From Mycobacterium deserti (GTDB lineage Bacteria; Actinomycetota; Actinomycetes; Mycobacteriales; Mycobacteriaceae): 64,000 bases of DNA. Below, piece by piece: positions 34,789 through 42,912 of this stretch. The notes under the pieces are model-generated. The model saw nothing but the letters and a program-made list of their open reading frames with translations, was not told the DNA's origin and did not search any database. The stretch lies in NCBI RefSeq assembly GCF_025345615.1, contig NZ_JAODWD010000005.1, positions 186,001-250,000 of the forward strand. The letters are read 5' to 3'. Each line of letters begins with the position of its first letter. The stretch's first letter is position 1. The position numbers were made by a program, and so were the translations under genes.

Positions 34789-34818
34789 TCTTCGACGACA
34801 GGTGATCGGACCGCCGGT

Positions 34819-34844
34819 GGTTAGCTGGAAATCGTCCTGGGGTA
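34819..34844 (+). promoter_or_regulatory. Autoregulatory SigF promoter of rsbW-sigF
   Basis: GGTTA at 34819-34823, 16 bp, GGGTA at 34840-34844. It lies 30 bp before the rsbW start codon, the place where mycobacterial SigF transcribes its own operon. Confidence 0.75.
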
Positions 34845-34873
34845 GTCTCGCTTCGACATTGCCGGGAGGTCAC

Positions 34874-35308
34874 GTGGCCGACGCCACCAATACCAACAAC
34901 GGGTACCTGCGCAGCGACCGTGCGGTCGAGCTTCGGGTGGCCGCGAAACTGGAAAACCTCGCTGTGTTGCGCACTCTGGTGGCAGCGGTGGGCACGTTCG
35001 AGGACCTCGACTTCGACGCGGTCTCCGATCTGCGGCTCGCGGTCGACGAGGCTTGCACGCGGCTCATCCGGTCGTCTGTTCCCGACTCTGCGCTGCTGCT
35101 TGTGGTCGATCCGCGCGACGATGCCGTCGTCATCGACGCGTCGACCACGTGCAAGAGCCCCGACATTCTCGCGCCGGGCAGCTTCAGCTGGCACGTGCTG
35201 AGCTCGTTGACCGACGAGGTGCGGACCTTCCAGGACGGAAAGGGACCCGCGGACGCCCAGGTATTCGGTATATCCATGACGACGAGACGAGCGAGTTCGC
35301 CGCGGTGA
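34874..35308 (+). CDS. rsbW: Anti-sigma F factor RsbW (UsfX)
   Basis: This 144-residue serine-kinase-like ATPase domain protein binds and holds SigF inactive. The N-box-like helix DFDAVSDLRLAVDEACTRLI and the segment APGSFSWHVLSSLTDEV match mycobacterial UsfX. GTG 34874 with GGGAGG just upstream is chosen; the frame is open further to 34751 across the promoter. The stop overlaps the sigF start (GTGA), the usual coupling of an anti-sigma factor with its sigma factor. Confidence 0.92.
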   Translation: MADATNTNNGYLRSDRAVELRVAAKLENLAVLRTLVAAVGTFEDLDFDAVSDLRLAVDEACTRLIRSSVPDSALLLVVDPRDDAVVIDASTTCKSPDILAPGSFSWHVLSSLTDEVRTFQDGKGPADAQVFGISMTTRRASSPR

Positions 35309-36093
35309 CTCCGTCGACATCGCAGGGTTCGTCGTCACGGCCGAACTCTGAGTACGCGGACGTCGCCGACATGTTCCGCGAATTGAAGGACCTGTCAGAA
35401 GGTTCGGCGCAGTTCCAGCGCCAGCGTGACCGCATCGTCGAGCGGTGCTTGCCGCTGGCCGACCACATCGCCCGCCGGTTCGACGGCCGAGGCGAACCCC
35501 GCGACGATCTCGTCCAGGTGGCACGCGTCGGACTGGTCAACGCGGTGATCCGCTTCGACGTCGAGGCCGGTTCGGACTTCGTGTCGTTCGCGGTGCCGAC
35601 GATCATGGGGGAGGTCCGCCGCCACTTCCGTGACAACAGCTGGTCGGTGAAGGTGCCGCGTCGGCTCAAGGAGCTGCATCTGCGGCTTGGCGCCGCGACT
35701 GCCGACCTGTCCCAGCGGTTGGGCCGCGCGCCGACCGCCTCGGAACTGGCCGCCGAACTCGACATGGACCGCGACGAGGTGATCGAGGGCCTGGTCGCGG
35801 GAAGTTCCTACAACACGCTGTCGATTGACAGCGGAGGCAGCGGAACCGAGGACGCACCGGCGATAGCCGACACGCTCGGCGATGTTGATCTGGGTCTAGA
35901 CCAGATAGAGAACCGAGAAGCCCTGCGGCCCTTGCTCGCTGCACTGCCAGAGCGCGAGCGGACCGTGCTGCTGCTGCGATTCTTTGAGTCGCTCACCCAG
36001 ACGCAGATCGCCGAACGTGTCGGTATCTCGCAAATGCATGTGTCGCGATTGCTCGCGAAATCCCTAACGAGACTCCGCGACCAGCTTCAGTAG
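35305..36093 (+). CDS. sigF: RNA polymerase sigma factor SigF
   Basis: This 262-residue group 3 sigma factor of the SigB/SigF type has region 2 (RFDVEAGSDFVSFAVPTIMGEVRRHFRDNSW), quoted here only to mark residues 85-115, region 3 (APTASELAAELDMDRDEV) and a C-terminal region 4 helix-turn-helix (TQIAERVGISQMHVSRLLAKSL). It controls general stress, stationary phase and, in rapid growers, pigment. GTG 35305 overlaps rsbW. The last 30 nt overlap a convergent STAS-domain gene. Confidence 0.95.
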   Translation: MTPSTSQGSSSRPNSEYADVADMFRELKDLSEGSAQFQRQRDRIVERCLPLADHIARRFDGRGEPRDDLVQVARVGLVNAVIRFDVEAGSDFVSFAVPTIMGEVRRHFRDNSWSVKVPRRLKELHLRLGAATADLSQRLGRAPTASELAAELDMDRDEVIEGLVAGSSYNTLSIDSGGSGTEDAPAIADTLGDVDLGLDQIENREALRPLLAALPERERTVLLLRFFESLTQTQIAERVGISQMHVSRLLAKSLTRLRDQLQ

Positions 36094-36507
36094 CCGTTGT
36101 GGCTCGCCCTGCACCGTCGCCAGCGCCGACTCGACGCTCGGGCAGATGGGCAGAGTCGAATCCGGGTCACAGATTTTCAGCAACCGCGACACCGCGCCGT
36201 CGGGTACGAGTGCCCACTGAATGGTCTCGCCCGCGCAGCGCACGTTGAGGGTGTGCAGCGCCGAAAAGCCTGCTGTACCAAAGAAAGTGATGCCGGTCAG
36301 GTCGAGCACCAAGCATTTCATCTGCGCCGCGTGACGCAATGCGTAGTCGACGAACTGTTGCGAATTCGCCGCGTCGAGATCGCCGTGTGCGGTGATGACA
36401 GCAGTATCCGGCTTCAACCACCGTGTGGCGAAGTAAGCGGTATGGCAATCAGTGCGTTCAATGAGAGACCCTGCAGGAGCGGGCCTGGAGGTACTGAGAG
36501 TAGACAT
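36064..36507 (-). CDS. STAS-domain anti-anti-sigma factor homologue
   Basis: This 147-residue protein has a STAS domain with the SpoIIAA-like loop DLTGITFFGTAGFSAL. Phosphorylatable antagonists have a DSSG-type loop, whereas here the residues are GTAG, so the usual phosphoserine position is Ala. Five cysteines (about 21, 65, 91, 113, 122) are present; the mycobacterial antagonist RsfA is redox-controlled through cysteines. A role in releasing SigF from RsbW is likely from adjacency. It overlaps sigF tail to tail by 30 nt. Confidence 0.75.
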   Translation of the reverse strand: MSTLSTSRPAPAGSLIERTDCHTAYFATRWLKPDTAVITAHGDLDAANSQQFVDYALRHAAQMKCLVLDLTGITFFGTAGFSALHTLNVRCAGETIQWALVPDGAVSRLLKICDPDSTLPICPSVESALATVQGEPQRLLKLVAESR

Positions 36508-36817
36508 TGTGACTCCATCAGTCGGAATGCGTGATTCGTACTGTGGTTCACGTCAGAAAAGGCAGGCCCTGCGTCCTCAAAGCCTTCGTTACAAAGCGGA
36601 GTTCCGCCCTTCACGTCTTGTGACGTTTCCAGCGGCTGTTATTTCAACCTGATTTGACCCTACGCGTCTTGTGGGAAACAAACAATCGATTCACTCGATG
36701 TTACAACCGCAGTTCACCGTGTTCATTTGGCCGCCACCCCGAGAAGATCGCGCCACGCCGTAGCGGAAGTGCGCGCAGAATTGTCCAGTCTGTACCGCTC
36801 GGTTCACACTGGTTCGC
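36508..36817. other. Intergenic region between the divergent STAS and MobA-like genes
   Basis: No gene is seen in these 310 bp. The region is AT-richer than its surroundings and contains an ACGTC-TTGT-GACGT inverted repeat (36613-36626) and two direct copies of CGTCTTGTG (36614-36622, 36665-36673). A weak SigF-like element for the STAS gene may exist on the minus strand (36656-36680). It likely holds the promoters for both genes. Confidence 0.6.
36613..36626. promoter_or_regulatory. Inverted repeat in the STAS/MobA-like divergent promoter region
   Basis: ACGTC and GACGT flank TTGT in perfect symmetry. CGTCTTGTG within it recurs 51 bp downstream. A dimeric regulator could bind here; none is identified. 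Confidence 0.35.
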
Positions 36818-37360
36818 ATGGCGGAGACGGTCGCCGCGGGCGTGCTGCTGGCCGCCGGCGCAGGCACTCGGTATGGCATGCCCAAAGTGCTTGCCGCTGA
36901 AGGGAATTGGTTAGCCCTGGCTGTGCGTGCGCTGTGTGACGGCGGCTGCGGGGACGTGGTGGTGGTGCTGGGCGCCGCGGTCGTCGACGTCCCGCCGCCC
37001 GCGAGGGCGGTCCTCGCCGAGGACTGGTCGAGTGGCCTGAGTGCCTCGGTGCGGGCAGGCCTGACGGCCGTCGACGCGGACTACGCGGTACTACACACCG
37101 TCGACACGCCCGATATCGGCGCCGGCGTGGTGCGCCGCGTGCTGCAGGCGGTCCAATCGTCGTCATCGGGCCTGGCGCGGGCGAGCTACGCCGGGGCGCC
37201 CGGTCATCCCGTGGCGGTGGCGCGTCGGCACTGGCCGGCGCTGCTTGACGGGTTGCAGGGCGACGAGGGAGCGCGACCGTTCCTGCGCGGACGCGATGAC
37301 GTCGTCACGGTCGAATGCGGTGACCTGGCCGGCGGCCGCGACATCGATGTCCCCGGCTGA
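36818..37360 (+). CDS. MobA/MocA-like nucleotidyltransferase
   Basis: This 180-residue NTP-transferase fold protein has the N-terminal signature VLLAAGAGTRYGMPKVLA, which binds the nucleotide, and the metal-site region HTVDTPDIGAGVV. The size and the ARASYAGAPGHPVAVARRHW segment are like molybdenum cofactor cytidylyltransferase (MocA) or related enzymes. No molybdenum enzyme is nearby, so the acceptor is uncertain. It ends 9 bp before the convergent hypothetical gene. Confidence 0.75.
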   Translation: MAETVAAGVLLAAGAGTRYGMPKVLAAEGNWLALAVRALCDGGCGDVVVVLGAAVVDVPPPARAVLAEDWSSGLSASVRAGLTAVDADYAVLHTVDTPDIGAGVVRRVLQAVQSSSSGLARASYAGAPGHPVAVARRHWPALLDGLQGDEGARPFLRGRDDVVTVECGDLAGGRDIDVPG

Positions 37361-37369
37361 GCCGGCAGT

Positions 37370-37699
37370 TCAGGAGATGGCCAGTCCGAGCATCGCGGCG
37401 GCGAAGCGGCGAACCGACTGTTCGGCGATCGCGGCCGCGTCCGCGTGGCCCTGGCGGGCGCGGGTCCGCACCGTCGCGGTGGTGGGGTCGACGATCACTT
37501 CGGCCAGCATCTCGCCGGTAGTCGGTTCACACACCGCCCACGTGTATCTCGTGTCCGACGCCCACTGTGCGCTGCACGTGCTGACGTAACCGGAGTCCGT
37601 CTCTCCGAGCTCGGCCAGCGCAGGCCGGTCGTCCATCAGTTCGTCGTGCCGCAGAGCGCGCAGATACCACGCGCCCGCGTTGATCTCGACCGGCTCCAC
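37370..37699 (-). CDS. Hypothetical protein resembling a truncated GNAT acetyltransferase
   Basis: The 109-residue sequence (MEPVEINAGAWYLRALRHDE, then YTWAVCEPTTGEMLAEVIVDP) looks like the N-terminal strands of a GNAT fold but lacks the coenzyme A-binding segment. It lies 20 bp upstream of accA3 on the complementary arrangement, both on the minus strand with accA3 first, so it is probably co-transcribed with accA3. Function unknown. Confidence 0.6.
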   Translation of the reverse strand: MEPVEINAGAWYLRALRHDELMDDRPALAELGETDSGYVSTCSAQWASDTRYTWAVCEPTTGEMLAEVIVDPTTATVRTRARQGHADAAAIAEQSVRRFAAAMLGLAIS

Positions 37700-37719
37700 G
37701 CGACTGGGCGTGCTGACGC

Positions 37720-39531
37720 CTACTTGATCTCGGCCAGGACGGTGCCCTGGGTGATCGCGGCGCCGGCCTCGACCGCGAGGCCGGTGATGGTGCCGTCCTT
37801 GTGCGCGGTGACGGGGTTCTCCATTTTCATCGCCTCGAGCACGACGACCAGGTCACCCGCGGAGACTTGCTGGCCCTCCTCGACCGCGACCTTCACGACG
37901 GTGCCCTGCATCGGCGCGGTCACCGCATCACCGGATGCGGCCGCACCGGCGCTTGCGCCCCGCTTGCGCGGCTTGGGCTTCTTGCGCACAACGCCCGCCG
38001 CGGCGGCCGCGCCGCCACCACCGCCGCCGCCGCCGCCGATCGCGAGGTCACCGGGCAGTGACACCTCGATCCGGCGACCGCCGACCTCGACCACGACGGT
38101 CTGCCGCGGGATGGTGTCTTCCTCTTCGATGGCCTCGCCGCCGGTGAAGGGCTCGACGGTGTTGTCCCACTCCGTCTCGATCCAGCGGGTGTGGACCGTG
38201 AAGCCGTCGCCGTCGCCGATGAACGCCGGGTCGGAGACGACCGCGCGGTGGAACGGGATGACCGTCGCGAGGCCCTCGACGTTGAACTCGTCGAGCGCGC
38301 GGCGGGACCGGGCCAGTGCCTCCTCGCGGGTGCCGCCGTAGACGATCAGCTTGGCGAGCATCGAGTCGAACTGGCCGCCGATCACCGATCCGGACTCGAC
38401 GCCGGAGTCCAACCGGACGCCGGGGCCCGTCGGCGGCTCGAACTTCGTGACCGGGCCGGGCGCGGGCAGGAAGCCACGTCCCGCGTCCTCGCCGTTGATG
38501 CGGAACTCGATGGCGTGGCCCCGGGGCTCGGGGTCTTCGGCGATGTCGAGCTTCTCGCCGTTGGCGATGCGGAACTGCTGCAGCACCAGATCGATGCCCG
38601 CGGTCTCCTCGGTGACCGGGTGCTCGACCTGCAGTCGGGTGTTGACCTCCAGGAACGAGATCAGGCCGTCCTGTCCGACCAGGTACTCGACCGTGCCGGC
38701 GCCGTAGTAGCCGGCCTCTTTGCAGATGCGCTTGGCCGACTCGTGGATCTCCTTGCGCTGCGCGTCGGTCAGGAACGGCGCGGGCGCCTCTTCGACCAAC
38801 TTCTGGAAGCGGCGCTGCAGCGAGCAGTCGCGGGTGCCCGCGACGATGACGTTGCCGTGCTGGTCGGCGATCACCTGTGCCTCGACGTGACGCGGCTTGT
38901 CCAGGTAGCGCTCGACGAAGCACTCACCGCGGCCGAAGGCGGCGACGGCCTCGCGGGTTGCCGAATCGTACAGCTCGGGGATCTCCTCGATGGTGCGGGC
39001 CACCTTCATTCCGCGGCCGCCGCCGCCGAAGGCCGCCTTGATCGCGATCGGAACGCCGTACTCCTTGGCGAACGCCACGACCTCGTCGGCGTCCTTGACC
39101 GGGTCGGGGGTGCCGGGCACCAGTGGCGCCTGCGCCCGCGCGGCGATGTGGCGCGCGGTGACCTTGTCGCCGAGGTCGCGGATCGACTGCGGACTCGGCC
39201 CGATCCAGATCAGCCCGGCGTCGAGGACAGCCTGCGCGAAATCGGCGTTCTCCGAGAGGAATCCGTAACCCGGGTGAACCGCGTTCGCGCCGGACTTCGC
39301 GGCCGCGTCCAGCAGCTTGCCGATATCGAGGTACGACTCAGCAGACGTTTGACCGCCCAGCGCGAAGGCCTCGTCGGCGAGCCGAACGTGAGGTGCGTCG
39401 GCGTCGGGTTCGGCGTAGACCGCCACGCTCTGCAGTCCGGCGTCCCTAGCCGCCCGAATCACCCGGACTGCGATCTCCCCACGGTTGGCTACAAGCACCT
39501 TGGAGATTCTTGAGCTGGCGTGACTAGCCAC
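37720..39531 (-). CDS. accA3: Acyl-CoA carboxylase alpha subunit AccA3 (biotin carboxylase + BCCP)
   Basis: This is the biotinylated subunit shared by acetyl-, propionyl- and long-chain acyl-CoA carboxylases in mycobacteria. The ATP-grasp motif is KAAFGGGGRGMK, the biotin carboxylase signature EVNTRLQVEHPVTE, and the biotin lysine EAMKMENPV near residue 570. A nine-glycine and alanine linker before the BCCP domain comes from a GCC run in the DNA. GTG 39531 with AGGAGG upstream gives 603 residues; the frame reaches 39561. It partners with AccD5 and AccE5 encoded at 53-55 kb. Confidence 0.95.
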   Translation of the reverse strand: MASHASSRISKVLVANRGEIAVRVIRAARDAGLQSVAVYAEPDADAPHVRLADEAFALGGQTSAESYLDIGKLLDAAAKSGANAVHPGYGFLSENADFAQAVLDAGLIWIGPSPQSIRDLGDKVTARHIAARAQAPLVPGTPDPVKDADEVVAFAKEYGVPIAIKAAFGGGGRGMKVARTIEEIPELYDSATREAVAAFGRGECFVERYLDKPRHVEAQVIADQHGNVIVAGTRDCSLQRRFQKLVEEAPAPFLTDAQRKEIHESAKRICKEAGYYGAGTVEYLVGQDGLISFLEVNTRLQVEHPVTEETAGIDLVLQQFRIANGEKLDIAEDPEPRGHAIEFRINGEDAGRGFLPAPGPVTKFEPPTGPGVRLDSGVESGSVIGGQFDSMLAKLIVYGGTREEALARSRRALDEFNVEGLATVIPFHRAVVSDPAFIGDGDGFTVHTRWIETEWDNTVEPFTGGEAIEEEDTIPRQTVVVEVGGRRIEVSLPGDLAIGGGGGGGGGAAAAAGVVRKKPKPRKRGASAGAAASGDAVTAPMQGTVVKVAVEEGQQVSAGDLVVVLEAMKMENPVTAHKDGTITGLAVEAGAAITQGTVLAEIK

Positions 39532-39763
39532 TGCGCCTCCTACTGGAATGCCCGCGGGCATCTCTCTAAGAACGTCTTTAAGAATCTATCCGGGGCAGTT
39601 TAAGCGGCACACCTGAGGCCTCGGGCAGGCGGTGTCGGTTACTGGCAAGTAAGTACGGCCGCGAGCCGATCGACTTATCCCCAATGGGTGATTCATCCAC
39701 AGGTTGGGGTGTGGGGTGGCTGCTCGTCGGTGGTGTGTCTGGGGCGGTTCGTAGGTTCGGGGC

Positions 39764-40945
39764 GTGTTCGATGAGTTGGTTGCTGCAGCGCGTGGGGCGG
39801 GTGGTCCTGCTGCTGGGGTGGGGGCGTGGGCGCGGGTGGAGAACGCCGCGGCGGCGCGGCGGTTGTGGGCGTCGGCTCAGGTGTTGGAGGCGGCCTATGC
39901 CGCTGACGGGTCGGCTGAGCGTGAGCAGTGGTGTGTGGACAACTGGGATGCGGTGTGCGCCGAGATCGCCGCGGCGCAGAACGTGTCGCTCGGGGTGGCG
40001 TCGCACCAGTTGTTGTTGGCGATCGCGCTGCGCGAGCGGCTGCCCCGGCTGGGTGAGGTCTGCGCCGCGGGCTTGGTGTCGTTGCGGTTGGTCAACACGA
40101 TCGTGTTCCGCACCGGTCTGATCAAGGATCTGGGCGCGTTGGCCACGGTCGACGCCGAGATCGCCGGGGCCGTGACCAGATGGGGTGCACTGTCGGTGGC
40201 CAAGGCCGAACAGGCCATCGATTACTGGGTGCAGCGCTACGACCCGTTGGCGTTGCGCCGTGTCGAAACCTGCGCGTGCGGACGCCATGTGGATATTCAT
40301 GTGGCACGCGACGGATCGGGGGTCGCCTATCAAGAGGCCATGTTGTTGGCCCAGGACGGCCAGGCGCTCGATCAGCGGTTGAACGCGATGGCCGCCGCGG
40401 TGTGCGAGGGTGATCCGCGCAGCCATGCCCAGCGCCGCGCCGATGCGGCCGCCGCCCTCGGTCACGGCGCCGACCGGCTGAGGTGTCGTTGCGGGTCGCC
40501 GGGCTGCGCGGCCGCCGGTGAACAGCCCAGTGCGGTGGTCGTGCATGTCATCGCCGACGAGAAGGCCCTGCACGAGGAGGCCGGCGCCCGATTGGACGGC
40601 GAGCATGCCGCTGAGCCCGCCACATGCGAACCGCACCCGTCGAACGCGTCGGCTTCGCCGGCAGTGCTGCTCGGCGGCGGGCTGTTACCCGCCCCGGTGA
40701 TCGCCGCGACGGTCACCGGCACCGCGACGAAAATCGTGCCGATCATCCATCCCGGCGACGCGCCACCGCAGCAGCGCTACATCCCGACCGCGGTGCTGGC
40801 GTGGTTCATTCGGGCGCGGGATCTGACCTGCCGCTTCCCGGGCTGCGACGTCGCGGCTCACGTCTGCGACATCGACCACACGATCCCGTACCCGCACGGC
40901 CCGACCCAAGCATCGAACCTCAAATGCCTGTGCCGAAAACACTAA
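39764..40945 (+). pseudogene. REP13E12-type HNH nuclease gene, 5' part (split by insert)
   Basis: The 393 codons encode a DUF222 region followed by an HNH domain: CRFPGCDVAAHVCDIDHTIP and the segment ending NLKCLCRKH. The frame then stops at TAA 40943-40945, where family members continue HLLKTFW. That missing C-terminus is found intact at 42178-42480. A 1.23-kb segment is inserted exactly after the last HNH histidine. The truncated protein still has all HNH residues and might be active. GTG 39764 is the start. In M. tuberculosis, REP13E12 repeats are the integration sites of phage phiRv1. Confidence 0.85.
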
Positions 40946-40960
40946 CTCTCCAAGTCGCTT

Positions 40961-40991
40961 GATGACCGCATGACGGCTTCGTGCGGTCATC
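40961..40991 (-). terminator. Hairpin after the VOC-protein gene
   Basis: GATGACCGCA (40961-40970) and TGCGGTCATC (40982-40991) form a perfect 10-bp stem, extendable through a G-U pair. It lies 26 bp beyond the stop of the minus-strand VOC gene, near the left edge of the insert. It lacks a long U tract. Confidence 0.5.
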
Positions 40992-41016
40992 GAGCAAGGC
41001 ACGCCAGTTACCGTCG

Positions 41017-41475
41017 CTACGCCGGAGACGGAGGGGCCTCGGACATCGGCGTGACGTTGAAGCCGGGTCGCACCAGACCGGCGTCGAGTGCCCAGAGCTC
41101 GAGCTGGATGTTGTCGGGGTCGCGAAACACGATGACTGGGCCCGCCAGTTCTTCCAGCACACCCGAGTGTGCGATGCCGTGGTCATCGAGGTGCTGCGCC
41201 CACGCCTCGAGCGCGGCTCGGTCGGGGACCCTCAACGCGAGGTGGTCGAGACCGACGGCCCGTTCGTCGAACCGGTCGCTGGCCGGGTTCGAGTGCGACA
41301 TCAGCCCGATGAAGAACCCGCACGGGTGGATCACGCTCCAGAGCTTGAAGTCAGGCGTCTCGCGGGTGTTGATGAGCTTGAAGCCCAACACGTCTTCCCA
41401 CCAACGGGCGCTGCGCTCGACATTGGTGACCGTGAGGTCGATGTGCCCGAAGCCGTTGATCTCGGGGAACTCCAT
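41017..41475 (-). CDS. VOC-family protein (glyoxalase/dioxygenase fold)
   Basis: This 152-residue VOC-superfamily protein has two beta-alpha-beta-beta-beta repeats: FGHIDLTVTNVERSARWWED at the start and GLDHLALRVPDRAALEAW in the middle. Putative metal ligands are His in the first strand, His in LDHLALRV and Glu in NIQLELWA. The substrate is unknown; relatives include glyoxalases and fosfomycin-type resistance enzymes. ATG 41475 (MEFPEING) is chosen. It is cargo of the insert in the REP13E12 gene. Confidence 0.8.
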   Translation of the reverse strand: MEFPEINGFGHIDLTVTNVERSARWWEDVLGFKLINTRETPDFKLWSVIHPCGFFIGLMSHSNPASDRFDERAVGLDHLALRVPDRAALEAWAQHLDDHGIAHSGVLEELAGPVIVFRDPDNIQLELWALDAGLVRPGFNVTPMSEAPPSPA

Positions 41476-41571
41476 GCGGTCATGCTGCCGCATCGGGCAA
41501 TATGCGGGGAAGAGATGCTCGGTCGGAGGTGGTCGGCCACCGTCCGCCGCGCGTCTCGATGGGGGTTGCGT

Positions 41572-42093
41572 ATGACAGCGCGAACCGCTAACTGCGCCTG
41601 CGGTCGGGTCGAAGTCACGGTGGAGGGCGAGCCACTGCTCGTCTACGTTTGCCACTGCGATTTCTGTCAACGGAGATCGGGGAACGTGTTCATCGCTTCG
41701 GCGCAGTTCCCCGAGGACCAAGTCGTGTCGATCACGGGCGAGACGCGCTGCTACAACGGCCTCGAAATCGACGGCGTCGGTGCCGTAGGCATGCCGGGAG
41801 GAATCAACTACCGCTTCTGCGCGGTATGCGGCTCCAGCATTTACATGGACGCGATCTTCCCGCACACCGGCGAGCGTGTCTTCACCATCGCGCTCGGCTG
41901 CTTCGTCGACGCGGTATTCCCGCCGCCGACAACCGAGTTCTTCACTAGGTTCCGCCACCCGTGGGTCCCACCGATTCCCGACGCCGTCCAGCTCTACGAC
42001 CCGCTGGATGGCTCGCTCACCGTCGAGTCGGGGTTGCAGGGTGGTCGACCGGCCCGGTCGTCGAGCGAAGAGAAACGTTCAGACCAGCGTTGA
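41572..42093 (+). CDS. GFA (glutathione-dependent formaldehyde-activating)-like enzyme
   Basis: This 173-residue protein has the GFA zinc sites: ANCACGRVEV, YVCHCDFCQRRSG and FCAVCGSSIYMD. Members bind thiol adducts of aldehydes, but mycobacteria use mycothiol, so the true substrate is open. ATG 41572 is divergent from the VOC gene, with a 96-bp gap. Both genes are carried in the insert, perhaps for aldehyde or toxin detoxification. Confidence 0.8.
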   Translation: MTARTANCACGRVEVTVEGEPLLVYVCHCDFCQRRSGNVFIASAQFPEDQVVSITGETRCYNGLEIDGVGAVGMPGGINYRFCAVCGSSIYMDAIFPHTGERVFTIALGCFVDAVFPPPTTEFFTRFRHPWVPPIPDAVQLYDPLDGSLTVESGLQGGRPARSSSEEKRSDQR

Positions 42094-42177
42094 GCGCAAA
42101 CGTGCTGGCGAGCCAGAACTGCCGAAGTGCAGGCGGCCCACCTACCCCTGAAACGTTCTTCGGCCAATCGCAATCAC

Positions 42178-42480
42178 CACCTACTCAAAACGTTCTGGGG
42201 CTGGCGCGACCAGCAGTCACCCGATGGCACCGTCGAATGGATCTCGCCGAGTGGGCAGACCAACATCACCCATCCCGGCAGCCGCCTGCTGTTCCCGAGC
42301 TTGTGCCGCCCCACCGCACCGATCACCGCCACCGACATCCGCGACACCAGGCCCAACCGCGCCCTGATGATGCCGCGCCGCACCACCACCCGCGCCCACG
42401 ACCGCGCCGCCCGCAACGACGCCGAACGCCAACGCAACGACACCCAGGTCGCCGAACGCAACAAACCCCCACCCTTCTGA
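42178..42480 (+). pseudogene. REP13E12-type gene, displaced 3' part
   Basis: From 42178 the frame encodes HLLKTFWGWRDQQSP and continues to TGA at 42480, exactly the missing C-terminus of the gene broken at 40942. It has a Pro/Arg-rich tail (MPRRTTTRAHDRAARN). An open frame from GTG 42127 reads in from the insert, but whether it is expressed is unclear. An imperfect direct repeat (CACCTAC...AACGTTCT) occurs at 42139-42159 and 42178-42196. Confidence 0.85.
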
Positions 42481-42505
42481 GTGGGTCGCAGTCGAACGTG
42501 TGGCG

Positions 42506-42912
42506 CTAGCGCAGCCGCTTCTTGATCCGAGCCAACATTGCCGACATGCCGCGTAGCCGCAGCGGGCTGATCAACGCGGCGAGGCCGAGTTCACTGTAAA
42601 AGTCGTCCGGTACGGCCAGGATGTCGTCGGCGGACTGCTTGTCGAGGCCCTGAGCCAGGATCGATGCGAAGCCGCGGGTCGTCGGCGCCTCGGGCGGCGC
42701 ACTGAAGTACAACCGCACGTGCTCGCGGTCTTCGGCGTCGACGTGCAAGAACAACGGCGACTGGCATTCAGGCACCGGTTCCATCGACGCCTCTTCGAGT
42801 TCGGCGGGCAGTGGCGGCAACTCACCGGCGAACTCGAGCAGCAGTTGCAGCTTGTCCTGGCCCTGCACGTCCTTGAAGTCGGACACCACTTCGGCCAGCG
42901 CGGCCGGCATGC

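Larger units (their letters stand above)
40943..42177. mobile_element. 1.23-kb insertion within the REP13E12-type gene
   Basis: The segment is bounded by CAC on both sides (40940-40942 and 42175-42177), which is the codon for the shared histidine. It carries a VOC protein gene and a GFA-type enzyme gene but no recombinase or terminal inverted repeats. It may be a site-specific integration remnant or a reduced element; the type is not identifiable. Confidence 0.65.

Noticed and set aside
36656..36680. SigF promoter for the STAS gene
   Set aside because: On the minus strand TGTTT-N15-GGGTC has an incomplete -10 and lies about 150 bp upstream, so it was not listed as a firm promoter.
38012..38037. 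GCC run in accA3 as a frameshift hotspot
   Set aside because: The run encodes the flexible glycine linker before the biotin domain and the frame is intact. Linkers of this type are normal.
39680..39705. Cluster of DnaA-box-like TTATCC/ATCCACAG sequences before the REP13E12-type gene
   Set aside because: There are only two partial boxes with no AT-rich region or replication genes. They are better seen as part of the gene's upstream sequence.
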